Below, piece after piece: positions 45,272 through 52,995 of a DNA stretch of 52,995 bases (positions within the stretch are counted from its first letter, which is position 1; every line of letters starts with the position of its first letter). Source of the stretch: Colwellia sp. (lineage in GTDB: Bacteria > Pseudomonadota > Gammaproteobacteria > Enterobacterales > Alteromonadaceae); assembly GCA_029938115.1 (NCBI GenBank), contig JAPYOP010000031.1, positions 1 through 52,995 on the forward strand, given 5' to 3'. Under the pieces are notes generated by a model. The model was not told the origin of the DNA, did not search any database, and saw only the letters and a program-made list of their open reading frames with translations. The translations under genes and the position numbers were made by a program.

Positions 45272-45649
45272 ATGTTTACAGAAAATGCTGAAGATTTTAT
45301 TAATAACTCATCAATAGGCATCCATGTCGTATCGCTTGAAGGCATTGTTATTTATGCCAACGAGTGTGAACTGGAAGTGTTAGGGTACACAAAAGATGAG
45401 TATGTCGGTCATCACGTTTCAAAATTCCAAATAGATAAAAGTTGCTTATCTGACATGATGGAACGCTTAGGACGCTTTGAGAAACTGAAAAACTACCCTG
45501 CAAAGGTGCAAGGAAAAAATGGACTCAAGTATATCATCTACAACTCAAGTGTTTATGAAGAAGATGGTGAATTTAAACATACTCGCTGTTATGGGACAGA
45601 AGTTATAGAAACAATTTATGATGTGTTTTTTAAGCATTTTAATTCGTGA
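45272..45649 (+). CDS. Stand-alone PAS-domain protein
   Basis: A 125-residue cytosolic protein that is one PAS domain ('SSIGIHVVSLEGIVIYANECELEVLGYTKDEYVGHHVSKFQID') with a short C-terminal extension and no output domain. It may bind a small molecule or partner with a kinase encoded elsewhere. It lies alone, about 100 bp after the lipoprotein gene. Confidence 0.82.
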   Translation: MFTENAEDFINNSSIGIHVVSLEGIVIYANECELEVLGYTKDEYVGHHVSKFQIDKSCLSDMMERLGRFEKLKNYPAKVQGKNGLKYIIYNSSVYEEDGEFKHTRCYGTEVIETIYDVFFKHFNS

Positions 45650-45739
45650 TAATAAGCCGTGCGAAACTACTTTTATCTCACAATTGTATTTTTCTTAATA
45701 TAGCGTTATTAATATAAAAACAATAATATATCTATTTAC

Positions 45740-46180
45740 CTATTTTGTCGTTTGCGTATAAAACTCTGAAATATACTGACCACCTTTAATTTTAGCGATC
45801 AATCGTAATTTATAACTTTCCCCTTTATTGCTAACCAAACCGCGTAACTCAGTGTTACTACGCCAATAATAAGGGCTTTTTTGCATCCCTAATGGATACG
45901 CTGTCATTTCATCAAGTGCATCCACTAAAAATAGTGTCGCGCTATCTAATGGAAAAGTTGAATTTACCTCAGTAACACCCGCTTTATCTGAAATGTTTAT
46001 CTTAAAATCGCCAGATTTAAGCACACAATTTTGATTGATTATATCGCAATGACCTTCTGGAATTAGCTGAACTATTTTACTCTTAGATGCCTGGTGTTCA
46101 TTATAAAAATCTGCGCCTATATAGCCAAAAACAGCAAGGAAAGGAGCAACCATAAAGGCAACTTTAGTATGTTTATTCAT
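45740..46180 (-). CDS. Membrane-anchored periplasmic hypothetical protein
   Basis: A 146-residue protein with one N-terminal helix (about 8-25) and a beta-rich periplasmic part with two Cys ('HCDIINQNCVLKSGDFKI'). I do not recognise a family. It lies downstream of the symporter operon on the same strand, but a terminator at 46223-46255 separates them. Confidence 0.65.
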   Translation of the reverse strand: MNKHTKVAFMVAPFLAVFGYIGADFYNEHQASKSKIVQLIPEGHCDIINQNCVLKSGDFKINISDKAGVTEVNSTFPLDSATLFLVDALDEMTAYPLGMQKSPYYWRSNTELRGLVSNKGESYKLRLIAKIKGGQYISEFYTQTTK

Positions 46181-46222
46181 AAATAATTCTTCTTGTGATA
46201 GTTAATCATATTAGCTTAACAA

Positions 46223-46255
46223 AAAAGGCTAAACGAGCGTATCGTCTAGCCTTTT
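46223..46255 (-). terminator. Terminator of the SSS symporter operon
   Basis: AAAAGGCTAAACGA (46223-46236) pairs with TCGTCTAGCCTTTT (46242-46255), with one mismatch and a 5-nt loop. A/T runs on both sides allow termination in either direction. Confidence 0.75.
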
Positions 46256-46301
46256 AAACTTCACTTCAAGGTTCGATACTTAAACCTAGAAGCTTTTCAT
46301 C

Positions 46302-48038
46302 TTAATGAGCGTGTGCAGCACTAGTTTTTCCCGGTAAACGCATATTATCTACCATATCTTGAATATGCGCAGGAGCAGGACCAGTTACTTTAAGCACAGC
46401 GAAAGCCACACCGAAGTTAACTAATGCGCCAACCGCACCAAAAGCATTAGGAGAAATACCCATGAACCAGTTAGGTTCCATGCCACCTAGGAATGAAGTA
46501 CCAGGGATAAACATAATGCCTTTGTGTTGGAACACGTACAACATTGTGATACCGATACCAGAACACATGCCTGCAATTGCCGCTGTTCCACTCATTTTCC
46601 TAGAGAAAATCCCCATCATTAATGCCGGGAAGATACTTGATGCTGCCAAACCAAAGGCTAACGCCACCGTACCTGCGGCAAATCCAGGCGGATTCAACCC
46701 TAAGTACCCCGAGACAATAATTGCGATAGTCATAACAACTCGCCCTGCTAATAATTCATTCTTCTCTGACAAGTCAGGTGTGAGCACTCCTTTCATTAAA
46801 TCATGAGATATTGATGAGGATATTGCTAACAGTAAACCTGCTGCAGTTGACAGCGCTGCAGCTAAACCACCGGCGGCAACTAATGCAATGACCCAGTTAG
46901 GTAAGTTTGCAATAGCAGGATTCGCTAGTACCATAATGTCACGGTCAACTTTAACCATTTCATTAGTTGCTTTATCAGCAGTGTACTGAATTTTACCATC
47001 GCCATTTTTGTCTTCATACTTTAACAGACCCGTTTTCTCCCAGTCTTTAAACCATTGAGGACGTTCAGAATACTCAAGATTTTGACCTGCTGCTGGTTCA
47101 ATAGTATTCATCAAATTAAGACGAGCCATAGCGCCAACTGCTGGAGCAACAGTGTAAAGCAAACCGATGAAAACAAGCGCATAACCTGCTGATTGACGTG
47201 CCGCCTGTACCGAAGGAACAGTAAAGAAGCGCATGATTACATGGGGAAGACCCGCAGTACCAATCATTAATGACATGGTGTAAGCGAACATGTTTAGTGT
47301 GCCACCTAAGTTAGCTGTAGTGTATTCTTTAAAGCCTAAATCAGTAACAACCATATCTAACTTATCAAGCAAGTAAACACCGCTACCATCAGCAAGCGTA
47401 CTACCTAAACCAAGTTGTGGAATTGGGTTGCCCGTTAACTGCAATGAAATAAATACCGCTGGAATAGTATAAGCAAAAATCATTACGACATACTGCGCGA
47501 TTTGCGTATAAGTAATACCTTTCATGCCACCCATTACTGCATATACCCAAACAACGAACATACCAATGTATAAACCGTTGTCGTATTCAACTTCTAGGAA
47601 GCGAGAGAAGGCAACACCAACACCTTTCATTTGACCTATGATGTAAGTTAATGAAGCAATAATTAAACAAACTACCGCAACAATACGCGCACCTTTAGAG
47701 TAATATCTATCAGAAATAAACTCAGGAACAGTAAATTTACCATGCTTACGCATGTATGGAGCAAGTAGCATGGCTAGCAGCACATAACCACCAGTCCACC
47801 CCATTAAGAAAACTGAGCCACCGTAACCTAAGAAAGCAATTAAACCGGCCATTGAAATGAATGACGCTGCACTCATCCAATCGGCACCAATTGCCATACC
47901 ATTTTGCATTGGCGTTATGCCACCACCGGCAACGTAGAAATCACTGGTTGAACCCGCACGAGCCCACCAAGCGATACCAAAATAGACGGCAAAAGTGCCA
48001 AATACTGCAATGTAAGTATATAATTTTAACTCTTCCAT
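46302..48038 (-). CDS. Sodium/solute symporter large subunit (SSS family, VC_2705 type)
   Basis: A 578-residue SSS-family transporter with about 13 helices ('FYVAGGGITPMQNGMAIGADWMSAASFI', 'IGTAGLPHVIMRFFTVPS'). This subfamily always sits with a DUF4212 small protein and is related to the acetate permease ActP; acetate or another short carboxylate is a fair guess. An extracytoplasmic insertion (about 320-368) contains an EF-hand-like loop, DKNGDGKI (343-350). It is 3 bp downstream of the DUF4212 gene. Two copies of the CrbR-type motif lie upstream of the operon. Confidence 0.9.
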   Translation of the reverse strand: MEELKLYTYIAVFGTFAVYFGIAWWARAGSTSDFYVAGGGITPMQNGMAIGADWMSAASFISMAGLIAFLGYGGSVFLMGWTGGYVLLAMLLAPYMRKHGKFTVPEFISDRYYSKGARIVAVVCLIIASLTYIIGQMKGVGVAFSRFLEVEYDNGLYIGMFVVWVYAVMGGMKGITYTQIAQYVVMIFAYTIPAVFISLQLTGNPIPQLGLGSTLADGSGVYLLDKLDMVVTDLGFKEYTTANLGGTLNMFAYTMSLMIGTAGLPHVIMRFFTVPSVQAARQSAGYALVFIGLLYTVAPAVGAMARLNLMNTIEPAAGQNLEYSERPQWFKDWEKTGLLKYEDKNGDGKIQYTADKATNEMVKVDRDIMVLANPAIANLPNWVIALVAAGGLAAALSTAAGLLLAISSSISHDLMKGVLTPDLSEKNELLAGRVVMTIAIIVSGYLGLNPPGFAAGTVALAFGLAASSIFPALMMGIFSRKMSGTAAIAGMCSGIGITMLYVFQHKGIMFIPGTSFLGGMEPNWFMGISPNAFGAVGALVNFGVAFAVLKVTGPAPAHIQDMVDNMRLPGKTSAAHAH

Positions 48039-48041
48039 GCC

Positions 48042-48290
48042 TTAGCCCTCCGCGTGATATTTTTTATCAAGCTTATTCATTTTGGCGCCATACCAAAAGA
48101 TTAAGGCAAGAAATGAGTAAATAGAACCTTGCTGTGCAAACCAAAAACCAAGTTTGTACCCACCTAGACGAATTGCATTTAGCGGTTCTACAAGTAGTAA
48201 ACCTAAACCAAATGAAACCACAAACCAGATTGCAAGACAGATAAAGATTAGGCGAAGATTCTCCGACCAATACGTTTCTTTATTTTCCAC
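48042..48290 (-). CDS. DUF4212 small subunit of the SSS symporter
   Basis: An 82-residue membrane protein with two helices ('LIFICLAIWFVVSFGLGLLLV', 'GFWFAQQGSIYSFLALIFWYGAKM'), the DUF4212 signature. It is a likely accessory subunit or assembly factor for the adjacent symporter, 3 bp upstream and co-transcribed. Confidence 0.9.
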   Translation of the reverse strand: MENKETYWSENLRLIFICLAIWFVVSFGLGLLLVEPLNAIRLGGYKLGFWFAQQGSIYSFLALIFWYGAKMNKLDKKYHAEG

Positions 48291-48497
48291 AATAGTCTCC
48301 TAGCGACGTTATAGCCTTTATTTCACATCAACGTAAGTCACATTAATGTGTATATTTTTATTAGGCTTTATTAAAGTAATAATTTTAGTAAAAGTGTGGA
48401 TATAGATTTATCCCAAACTCTGCAAACTGCAGTGGTAAAAATCCATATTCAACTTCAACTGTCATTAAATCTAACAAGCTTTCTTTTTAACGGGTAT

Positions 48498-48511
48498 TAA
48501 ACTTTAGTCTA
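48498..48511 (-). promoter_or_regulatory. Candidate CrbR-type operator, site 3 (symporter promoter region)
   Basis: On the minus strand this reads TAGACTAAAGTTTA, 13 of 14 bases identical to the palindrome at 35832. It lies about 210 bp upstream of the DUF4212 start. Confidence 0.5.
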
Positions 48512-48599
48512 GATCAGTGGTAAAACAGGGATTTAGACAAAACATCAGCATTAATTCGCCAGAGTTATTACGGTCTCAAGAGCAAGTTATAAAACAAGT

Positions 48600-48613
48600 G
48601 CAACTTTAGTCTA
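48600..48613 (-). promoter_or_regulatory. Candidate CrbR-type operator, site 4
   Basis: On the minus strand this reads TAGACTAAAGTTGC: the first 11 bases match the palindrome at 35832 exactly. It lies about 100 bp from site 3 and about 200 bp upstream of the DUF294 gene. Confidence 0.42.
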
Positions 48614-48666
48614 CATTGTCACTTCAATGGTTGACTACACAATCTCACAGCTCTAAATTATCCTAT

Positions 48667-48762
48667 GTAGGTTGGACTTTGCCTATAAGGATGTAGGTAC
48701 TTAGGTTTTGTCTAGAACAAAAAACCTGTAGTCGGACAACGGGGCAATAAATTCCCCCCTAC
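48667..48762. repeat. GTAGGTYG element upstream of the DUF294 gene
   Basis: GTAGG at the left end and CCTAC (48758-48762) at the right end form terminal inverted repeats. The first 74 nt (48667-48740) match the copy at 51461 at about 67 of 74 positions. It ends 48 bp before the DUF294 ATG. Confidence 0.7.
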
Positions 48763-48810
48763 AAAAGATCTACGCTCTTTCCTGATCAATAACATAGACA
48801 AGTAATTATT

Positions 48811-50679
48811 ATGGATACTGAACTTTCTGAAATCTCTAGCTTTATACAAAGCATTCCACCTTTTGACAGTCTACCCAAACCGACCTTAGCGCGCTTAATC
48901 AGTGAGTTAAGCATAAATTATATTCGTAAAGGTGAAACTCTCCCACCAAAAGGCATTAATGAACCACGTTTATATATTGTCCGCAAAGGTGCGCTTAGCT
49001 GTATAGCTAATGATGGTGAGTTAGTTTCTCGTTTAGGGGAAGGAGACTTATGTACCGAGTTTTGCAAACAAAGTTTACAAGCATCAAACAGCGACAAACC
49101 TAAAATAAAGCGACAAGTTAGCACTGACGAAGACACCTTAATTTATAGTCTTGATTGTGAAATCTTACGTGACATTGGTGATAAATACCCAAGCATTAGT
49201 GATTATTTCAGCAATAATTCTGCCGAACGCCTCAAGCAAAAAATGTCTAAAGTGAATGAAGATGCCATTATTTCTTCAACGTTAATGAATACCTCTGTCA
49301 GTAATTTTTATCATAGCCCTGTTGCCGGAATCGACGCCAGCCAAAGCATTCAACAAGCAGCAAAACAAATGACTGAGCAAGGTTTTTCTTGCTTGGTTGT
49401 GCTTGATAACAAAACGTCTGTCGGCATAGTAACAGACAAAGATATTCGCCGCCGATGTGTCGCAGAAGGCTTACCAATTAGTGCTAGCATTTGCGAAATA
49501 ATGACGCGAGACATGAGCACTATTGATATTAAAAGTAATGCTTACGATGCGCTTATGGCAATGACCGCTAAGCACATTCATCACTTACCTGTAACCAAGC
49601 AAGGTGAAGTTGTCGGTATGGTTACCGTTACTGACTTAATAAACAACGAAGGCCATAATGCGGTTAATTTTTCCAGTATCATTCATAAAGCAAAAAGTCT
49701 TATTGAATTAAAAGAAATCAGTAAATTACTCCCTAAATTACAAATCCGTTTAGCCAAGTTAGGGGCAAGTGCCGACCATGTAGGTAAAAGCATCAGCGCC
49801 ATTACCATGGCATTTACTAAACGCTTGATTGAAATGGCCGAAGAAAGATATGGGCAAGCGCCAGTGCCTTATGCATGGTTAGCGGCTGGTTCACAAGCAA
49901 GACAAGAACAATTGGCTCATTCAGATCAAGACAATGCCATTATCATTTGTGATTCAATGAAACCTTACGATGATGCTTGGTTCGAAAGCTTAGCGACTTT
50001 TGTTTGTGACGGTTTAGCCGATTGCGGTTTTATATATTGCCCTGGTGACATCATGGCAACTAATCCCAAGTGGCGACAACCAATGCGAAATTGGCAACAA
50101 TACTTTGATGATTGGGTAGATACACCAAGCCCTAAGGCATTACTGAATTCTAGTGTATTCTTCGATTTAGAAACCATTTATGGCGATGTCAGTTTACTCA
50201 ATACGGTTAGGAAACAGTTACTCAAAAAAACGAGTGGTAACAGTTTATTTATCGCGCATTTGTCAAAAAATGCCCTTGGCTTACGACCGCCTTTAGGTTT
50301 TTTCCGAGATTTTGTTTTAAAGCAAAATGGCAAACATAAAGCGACACTAGATTTAAAGCATAATGGCATTGCGCCTATTGTTGATCTTGCTCGTATTTAC
50401 GCGCTTTCTCAAGGCATCAGCGCAGTAAATACTATAGAGCGTATTCAACAAGCCGCTGGCACAGCTGCCATTACCAAGTCATCAGCAGAGAATTTGATTG
50501 ATGCCTATGAGTTTTTAGGGATTTTACGCGTTAAACATCAAGCGAAAAAGCTAGTACAAGGTCTTGAGGCCGATAACTATTTATCACCTAAAGAATTGTC
50601 AAAATTAGAACGCGAGCACTTGAAAGATGCTTTCAAAGTCATTAAAACACTACAAGACTCAAGACAGGCAAACTTCTAA
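48811..50679 (+). CDS. cNMP-binding / CBS-pair / DUF294 nucleotidyltransferase-like protein
   Basis: A 622-residue cytosolic protein. Domain order: cyclic-nucleotide-binding-like (about 15-130), CBS pair (about 165-285: 'VVLDNKTSVGIVTDKDIRRR', 'HLPVTKQGEVVGMVTVTDLI'), DUF294 nucleotidyltransferase-like (about 320-450, 'GSQARQEQLAHSDQDNAI' with the GS...D-x-D pattern) and DUF294 C-terminal (about 470-615). Proteins of this type sit beside SSS symporters in many proteobacteria. A GlnD-like control role is possible; the substrate is unknown. The next gene is coupled by a TAATG overlap. Confidence 0.88.
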   Translation: MDTELSEISSFIQSIPPFDSLPKPTLARLISELSINYIRKGETLPPKGINEPRLYIVRKGALSCIANDGELVSRLGEGDLCTEFCKQSLQASNSDKPKIKRQVSTDEDTLIYSLDCEILRDIGDKYPSISDYFSNNSAERLKQKMSKVNEDAIISSTLMNTSVSNFYHSPVAGIDASQSIQQAAKQMTEQGFSCLVVLDNKTSVGIVTDKDIRRRCVAEGLPISASICEIMTRDMSTIDIKSNAYDALMAMTAKHIHHLPVTKQGEVVGMVTVTDLINNEGHNAVNFSSIIHKAKSLIELKEISKLLPKLQIRLAKLGASADHVGKSISAITMAFTKRLIEMAEERYGQAPVPYAWLAAGSQARQEQLAHSDQDNAIIICDSMKPYDDAWFESLATFVCDGLADCGFIYCPGDIMATNPKWRQPMRNWQQYFDDWVDTPSPKALLNSSVFFDLETIYGDVSLLNTVRKQLLKKTSGNSLFIAHLSKNALGLRPPLGFFRDFVLKQNGKHKATLDLKHNGIAPIVDLARIYALSQGISAVNTIERIQQAAGTAAITKSSAENLIDAYEFLGILRVKHQAKKLVQGLEADNYLSPKELSKLEREHLKDAFKVIKTLQDSRQANF

Positions 50680-51380
50680 TGGTTATCGGTTCATTAATTA
50701 ACAACCTAGTAGGTTATGAAGCAAAGCGTAAGCGACTATTAAAAAGAGCATCAGAAGGGCCTCTTAGGGATTTCTTATCTGTGCCTTTTCCTTCGCTCGA
50801 CACTCCCATAAGCAAAGTATCAATATTAGCGGTAGACTTTGAAACCACCGGACTTGATGCTAAAGCAGATAAACTACTCAGTGTCGGTTTTGTAATGATA
50901 GAAAATGAACAAATAAAACTCAGTTCGTGTTATCACCAAATTATAAATACCAAAGCTAAACTTGAAGAAAGCAATGTGATTATTCATCAAATTACCGACG
51001 CTCAAAAAGAACAGGGTTTACCGCTACACGTTGTTGTTGAGCAACTATTGAAAGCCTTAGCGGGTAAAGTAATGTTGGTGCATTTTGCTCGTATTGAACG
51101 GCAGTTTTTGCAACAAGCTTGCTTGGAATTATATGGCTTAGTGCCAGACTTTCCCATCATAGACACCTTAGTGATTGCCAAACGCCAATTAGACCAACGA
51201 GATGTTGCTTATGATCCATCAGAGCTGCGTTTATCAAATTTACGTCACAAGTATCAGTTACCCGCTCATCATGGTCACAATGCATTAAATGATGCTATTG
51301 CCACGGCCGAATTATTACTTGCCCAAATCAACAACAAGCCCAAAACGGATAAAATTCAGTTAAGAGACTTAATTTTGTAA
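50679..51380 (+). CDS. DnaQ-like 3'-5' exonuclease (DEDDh)
   Basis: A 233-residue protein with a DEDDh exonuclease fold: Asp53 and Glu55 in 'VDFETTGLD', a middle Asp in the 'HQITDAQ' region, and the C-terminal His/Asp in 'HHGHNALNDAIATAELLL'. It resembles the DNA polymerase III epsilon subunit but is not the replicative DnaQ. The paralogue next to DUF294 and SSS symporter genes is common. Its link with the transporter is unexplained; RNA or nucleotide turnover is possible. It is coupled to the DUF294 gene. Confidence 0.88.
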   Translation: MVIGSLINNLVGYEAKRKRLLKRASEGPLRDFLSVPFPSLDTPISKVSILAVDFETTGLDAKADKLLSVGFVMIENEQIKLSSCYHQIINTKAKLEESNVIIHQITDAQKEQGLPLHVVVEQLLKALAGKVMLVHFARIERQFLQQACLELYGLVPDFPIIDTLVIAKRQLDQRDVAYDPSELRLSNLRHKYQLPAHHGHNALNDAIATAELLLAQINNKPKTDKIQLRDLIL

Positions 51381-51460
51381 AAAATCGAGACAAAATCGAG
51401 AAAGAAAAAACCTCTAGCACTTTTCATTTTTCCTACTTAAGTTACAATCAATACATCGAT

Positions 51461-51548
51461 GTAGGTTGGACTTTTCCTACAAGGAGGTAGGTACTTAGGC
51501 TTTGTCTGGAACAAAAAACCTGTAGTCCGACAATTCAAAGTAACCTAC
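51461..51548. repeat. GTAGGTYG element upstream of the aminopeptidase
   Basis: GTAGGTT at the left end and AACCTAC (51542-51548) at the right form a perfect 7-bp terminal inverted repeat. The interior has GTTGGACT/AGTCCGAC, CCTAC/GTAGG and an AGG...CCT stem, and matches the copy at 48667 closely. It ends 39 bp before the aminopeptidase ATG. Confidence 0.72.
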
Positions 51549-51587
51549 CGTATATACAAGCCTGCATAAACGAATTAAAGGAATCCA

Positions 51588-52964
51588 ATGAACTCATTAC
51601 TTACCGTTTCAAATACTGGCACTCCCATTACCATCCTAGAAAAATCAGCATACTCACAATGGTTAACAGCACAAAATCCGCTTGATCAAAATTGGTTGCA
51701 ACAAACTAACTATAACGGAGAAGGTTTAGCATTATTGCCTAGCTTTACAGCAGGGAAAGAAGGTTCATTACGACAAGCTGTTTTTGTTGTTGAAGATGCA
51801 AATCATTACTTTGCTTGCGGTGACTTAATAAACAAATTACCTGCAGGTGAATACTTGCTTGAAGCAGCGCCTGAACATCAACAAGCAATATGTTTTGCTT
51901 GGTTAGTCGGCGCTTATCAATACGCCCCTTATAAAACTAACCACACCGAAAAAACAATGCCAAGCTTAGCCGTTCATACGCAAGAATTGGTTGATAACGC
52001 TATCAAATATGCAGAGGCAACAGCCTTAGTTCGAGATTTAGTCAATACACCTGCTGCCGATATGATGCCTATAGATTTAGGTAATACTTCACAAAATTTG
52101 GCAGAGACTTTTGGCGGTAATGTATCGCAAATTATTGGCGATGATTTATTAACACAAAATTATCCAACGATTCACGCGGTTGGCAGAGCCAGTATCAATC
52201 AACCTCGTTTGATTGATTTAACTTGGGGTGACAAAAATCATCCACAAGTGACTTTAGTGGGCAAAGGTGTTTGTTTCGATAGCGGCGGTTTAGATTTAAA
52301 GCCTGCTGCTGGCATGCGTAATATGAAAAAAGACATGGGTGGCTCAGCTCATGTATTAGGTTTAGCGCGCTTGATCATGTCTCATAATTTACCTATTAAC
52401 TTGCGTGTATTAATTCCAGCAGTAGAGAATGCGGTTTCAAACAACGCTATGCGCCCAGGCGATGTATTAACTACACGCAGTGGTTTAACTGTTGAAATTG
52501 ATAATACTGATGCAGAAGGCCGTTTAGTTTTATGTGACGCTTTAACAGAAGCCGATAATGACAAACCTGAATTAATTATCGATTTCGCTACTTTAACTGG
52601 CGCTATGCGCGTTGCTTTAGGTACTGAATTACCCGGATTTTTCTCCACTAGCGATGAGGTTGCTGCAGGCATAACTGAAGCTGGCAGTAAAATCAGCGAC
52701 CCTGTTTGGCGCATGCCACTTTATAGCCCGTACAATGATTTATTCAAAAGTACCATTGCCGATATGGCTAACTGTGGCACAGGTCCTTTTGGAGGCGCAA
52801 TTACGGCTGCCTTGTATTTACAACGATTTGTAAATAAGGATACTGATTGGGTACATTTTGATGTAATGGCTTTTAATATTCGAGCATTATCAGGTCGCCC
52901 TTTAGGTGGTGAAGCGTTTGGTATTCGTGCTGTTTTTGATTACTTGCAAGCAAGGTATCAGTAG
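51588..52964 (+). CDS. M17-family leucyl aminopeptidase
   Basis: A 458-residue metallo-aminopeptidase of the PepA/PepB family that removes N-terminal residues in the cytosol. The signature NTDAEGRL is present, with 'VGKGVCFDSGGLDLKPAAGMRNMKKDMGG' supplying metal and catalytic residues and 'DFATLTGAMRVALG' after it. The N-terminal domain is shorter and more divergent than in E. coli PepA (503 residues), so I assign the family and not a specific symbol. AAAGGAA precedes the ATG. It is monocistronic as far as the window shows. Confidence 0.93.
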   Translation: MNSLLTVSNTGTPITILEKSAYSQWLTAQNPLDQNWLQQTNYNGEGLALLPSFTAGKEGSLRQAVFVVEDANHYFACGDLINKLPAGEYLLEAAPEHQQAICFAWLVGAYQYAPYKTNHTEKTMPSLAVHTQELVDNAIKYAEATALVRDLVNTPAADMMPIDLGNTSQNLAETFGGNVSQIIGDDLLTQNYPTIHAVGRASINQPRLIDLTWGDKNHPQVTLVGKGVCFDSGGLDLKPAAGMRNMKKDMGGSAHVLGLARLIMSHNLPINLRVLIPAVENAVSNNAMRPGDVLTTRSGLTVEIDNTDAEGRLVLCDALTEADNDKPELIIDFATLTGAMRVALGTELPGFFSTSDEVAAGITEAGSKISDPVWRMPLYSPYNDLFKSTIADMANCGTGPFGGAITAALYLQRFVNKDTDWVHFDVMAFNIRALSGRPLGGEAFGIRAVFDYLQARYQ

Positions 52965-52966
52965 CT

Positions 52967-52995
52967 AGTTTCTAGTTTCTAGTTTCTAGTTTCTA
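52967..52995. repeat. Tandem AGTTTCT heptamer array running off the window
   Basis: Four exact head-to-tail copies of AGTTTCT (52967-52994) start two bases after the aminopeptidase stop and continue to the window edge. The true length cannot be seen. A degenerate array of similar 'CGTAACT' pieces lies between kbl and tdh (14892-14929). Confidence 0.85.

Larger units (their letters stand above)
48291..48810. other. 520-bp divergent regulatory region
   Basis: This separates the symporter operon (minus) from the DUF294 operon (plus). It holds two reverse-oriented copies of the TAGACTAAAGT motif (48498-48511 and 48600-48613) and a GTAGGTYG repeat element (48667-48762) with a GGGG/CCCC hairpin near its end. 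I see no open reading frame of note and no clear CRP site. Confidence 0.7.

Noticed and set aside
48700..48720. TTTTGTCTAGAACA inside the repeat as another regulator site
   Set aside because: It matches only the GTCTA part of the palindrome and also occurs, altered to GTCTGG, in the other copy of the repeat.
48667..48740. Cloverleaf-like fold taken as a tRNA
   Set aside because: No CCA end, no T-loop or D-loop consensus and no anticodon-stem arrangement; it is a repeated intergenic element.
52967..52995. CRISPR array
   Set aside because: The repeat unit is 7 bp with no spacers and no cas genes in the window.

Overview
The window reads as a chromosomal segment from an AT-rich marine gammaproteobacterium of the order Alteromonadales, most likely Colwelliaceae (Colwellia or Thalassotalea type). 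The basis is the gene content and order (kbl-tdh-glpE-glpG, ubiC-ubiA, waaA-kdkA, coaD, mutM, radC/coaBC-slmA, rpmB-rpmG), the AT-rich spacers, and dense two-component and cyclic-di-GMP signalling. The genus is inferred from family resemblance only. There are no rRNA or tRNA genes, no insertion sequences, no prophage and no CRISPR array.

Layout. 1-4.4 kb: a DUF1294 membrane protein, a phospholipase D lipoprotein, a small XRE regulator, a secreted DUF2145 gene pair, and a short lipoprotein gene that looks broken by an in-frame stop. 4.4-10.4 kb: a large DUF2339 membrane protein and a three-gene TRAP transporter. 10.5-16.1 kb: ubiC-ubiA, a FliL-like secreted protein, and kbl-tdh-glpE-glpG. 16.3-23.6 kb: an alpha/beta hydrolase, waaA-kdkA, a TetR regulator, coaD, a YfiR-GGDEF fusion, mutM and a small membrane protein. 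23.6-29.1 kb: a signalling operon (REC-GGDEF-EAL, a large sensor kinase, a single-domain response regulator). 29.2-34.2 kb: rpmB-rpmG, a ParA/ribbon-helix-helix pair, a PilZ protein, and radC divergent from coaBC-slmA. 34.3-40.1 kb: pepD and a CrbR/CrbS-like two-component pair. 40.2-44.6 kb: a thiamine salvage operon under a TPP riboswitch. 44.7-46.2 kb: small lipoprotein, PAS and anchored proteins. 46.3-53 kb: an SSS symporter with its DUF4212 partner, divergent from a cNMP/CBS/DUF294 protein and a DnaQ-like exonuclease, then an M17 aminopeptidase.

How the parts connect. The TPP riboswitch (40262-40408) has a hairpin that can hide the ribosome-binding site of a TonB-dependent receptor. The following genes (YkoF-like, PnuT-like, kinase) complete a route for thiamine uptake and phosphorylation. 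A 14-bp palindrome (TAGACTAAAGTCTA) and close variants lie upstream of the CrbR-like regulator, upstream of its SSS-containing kinase, and twice in the divergent region that serves the SSS symporter and the DUF294 gene. This suggests one regulon.

The most unusual non-coding feature is a family of five short intergenic elements that begin GTAGGTYG. Four of them end in the matching inverted sequence. Two copies, about 2.8 kb apart, are near-identical and can fold into the same multi-stem structure.
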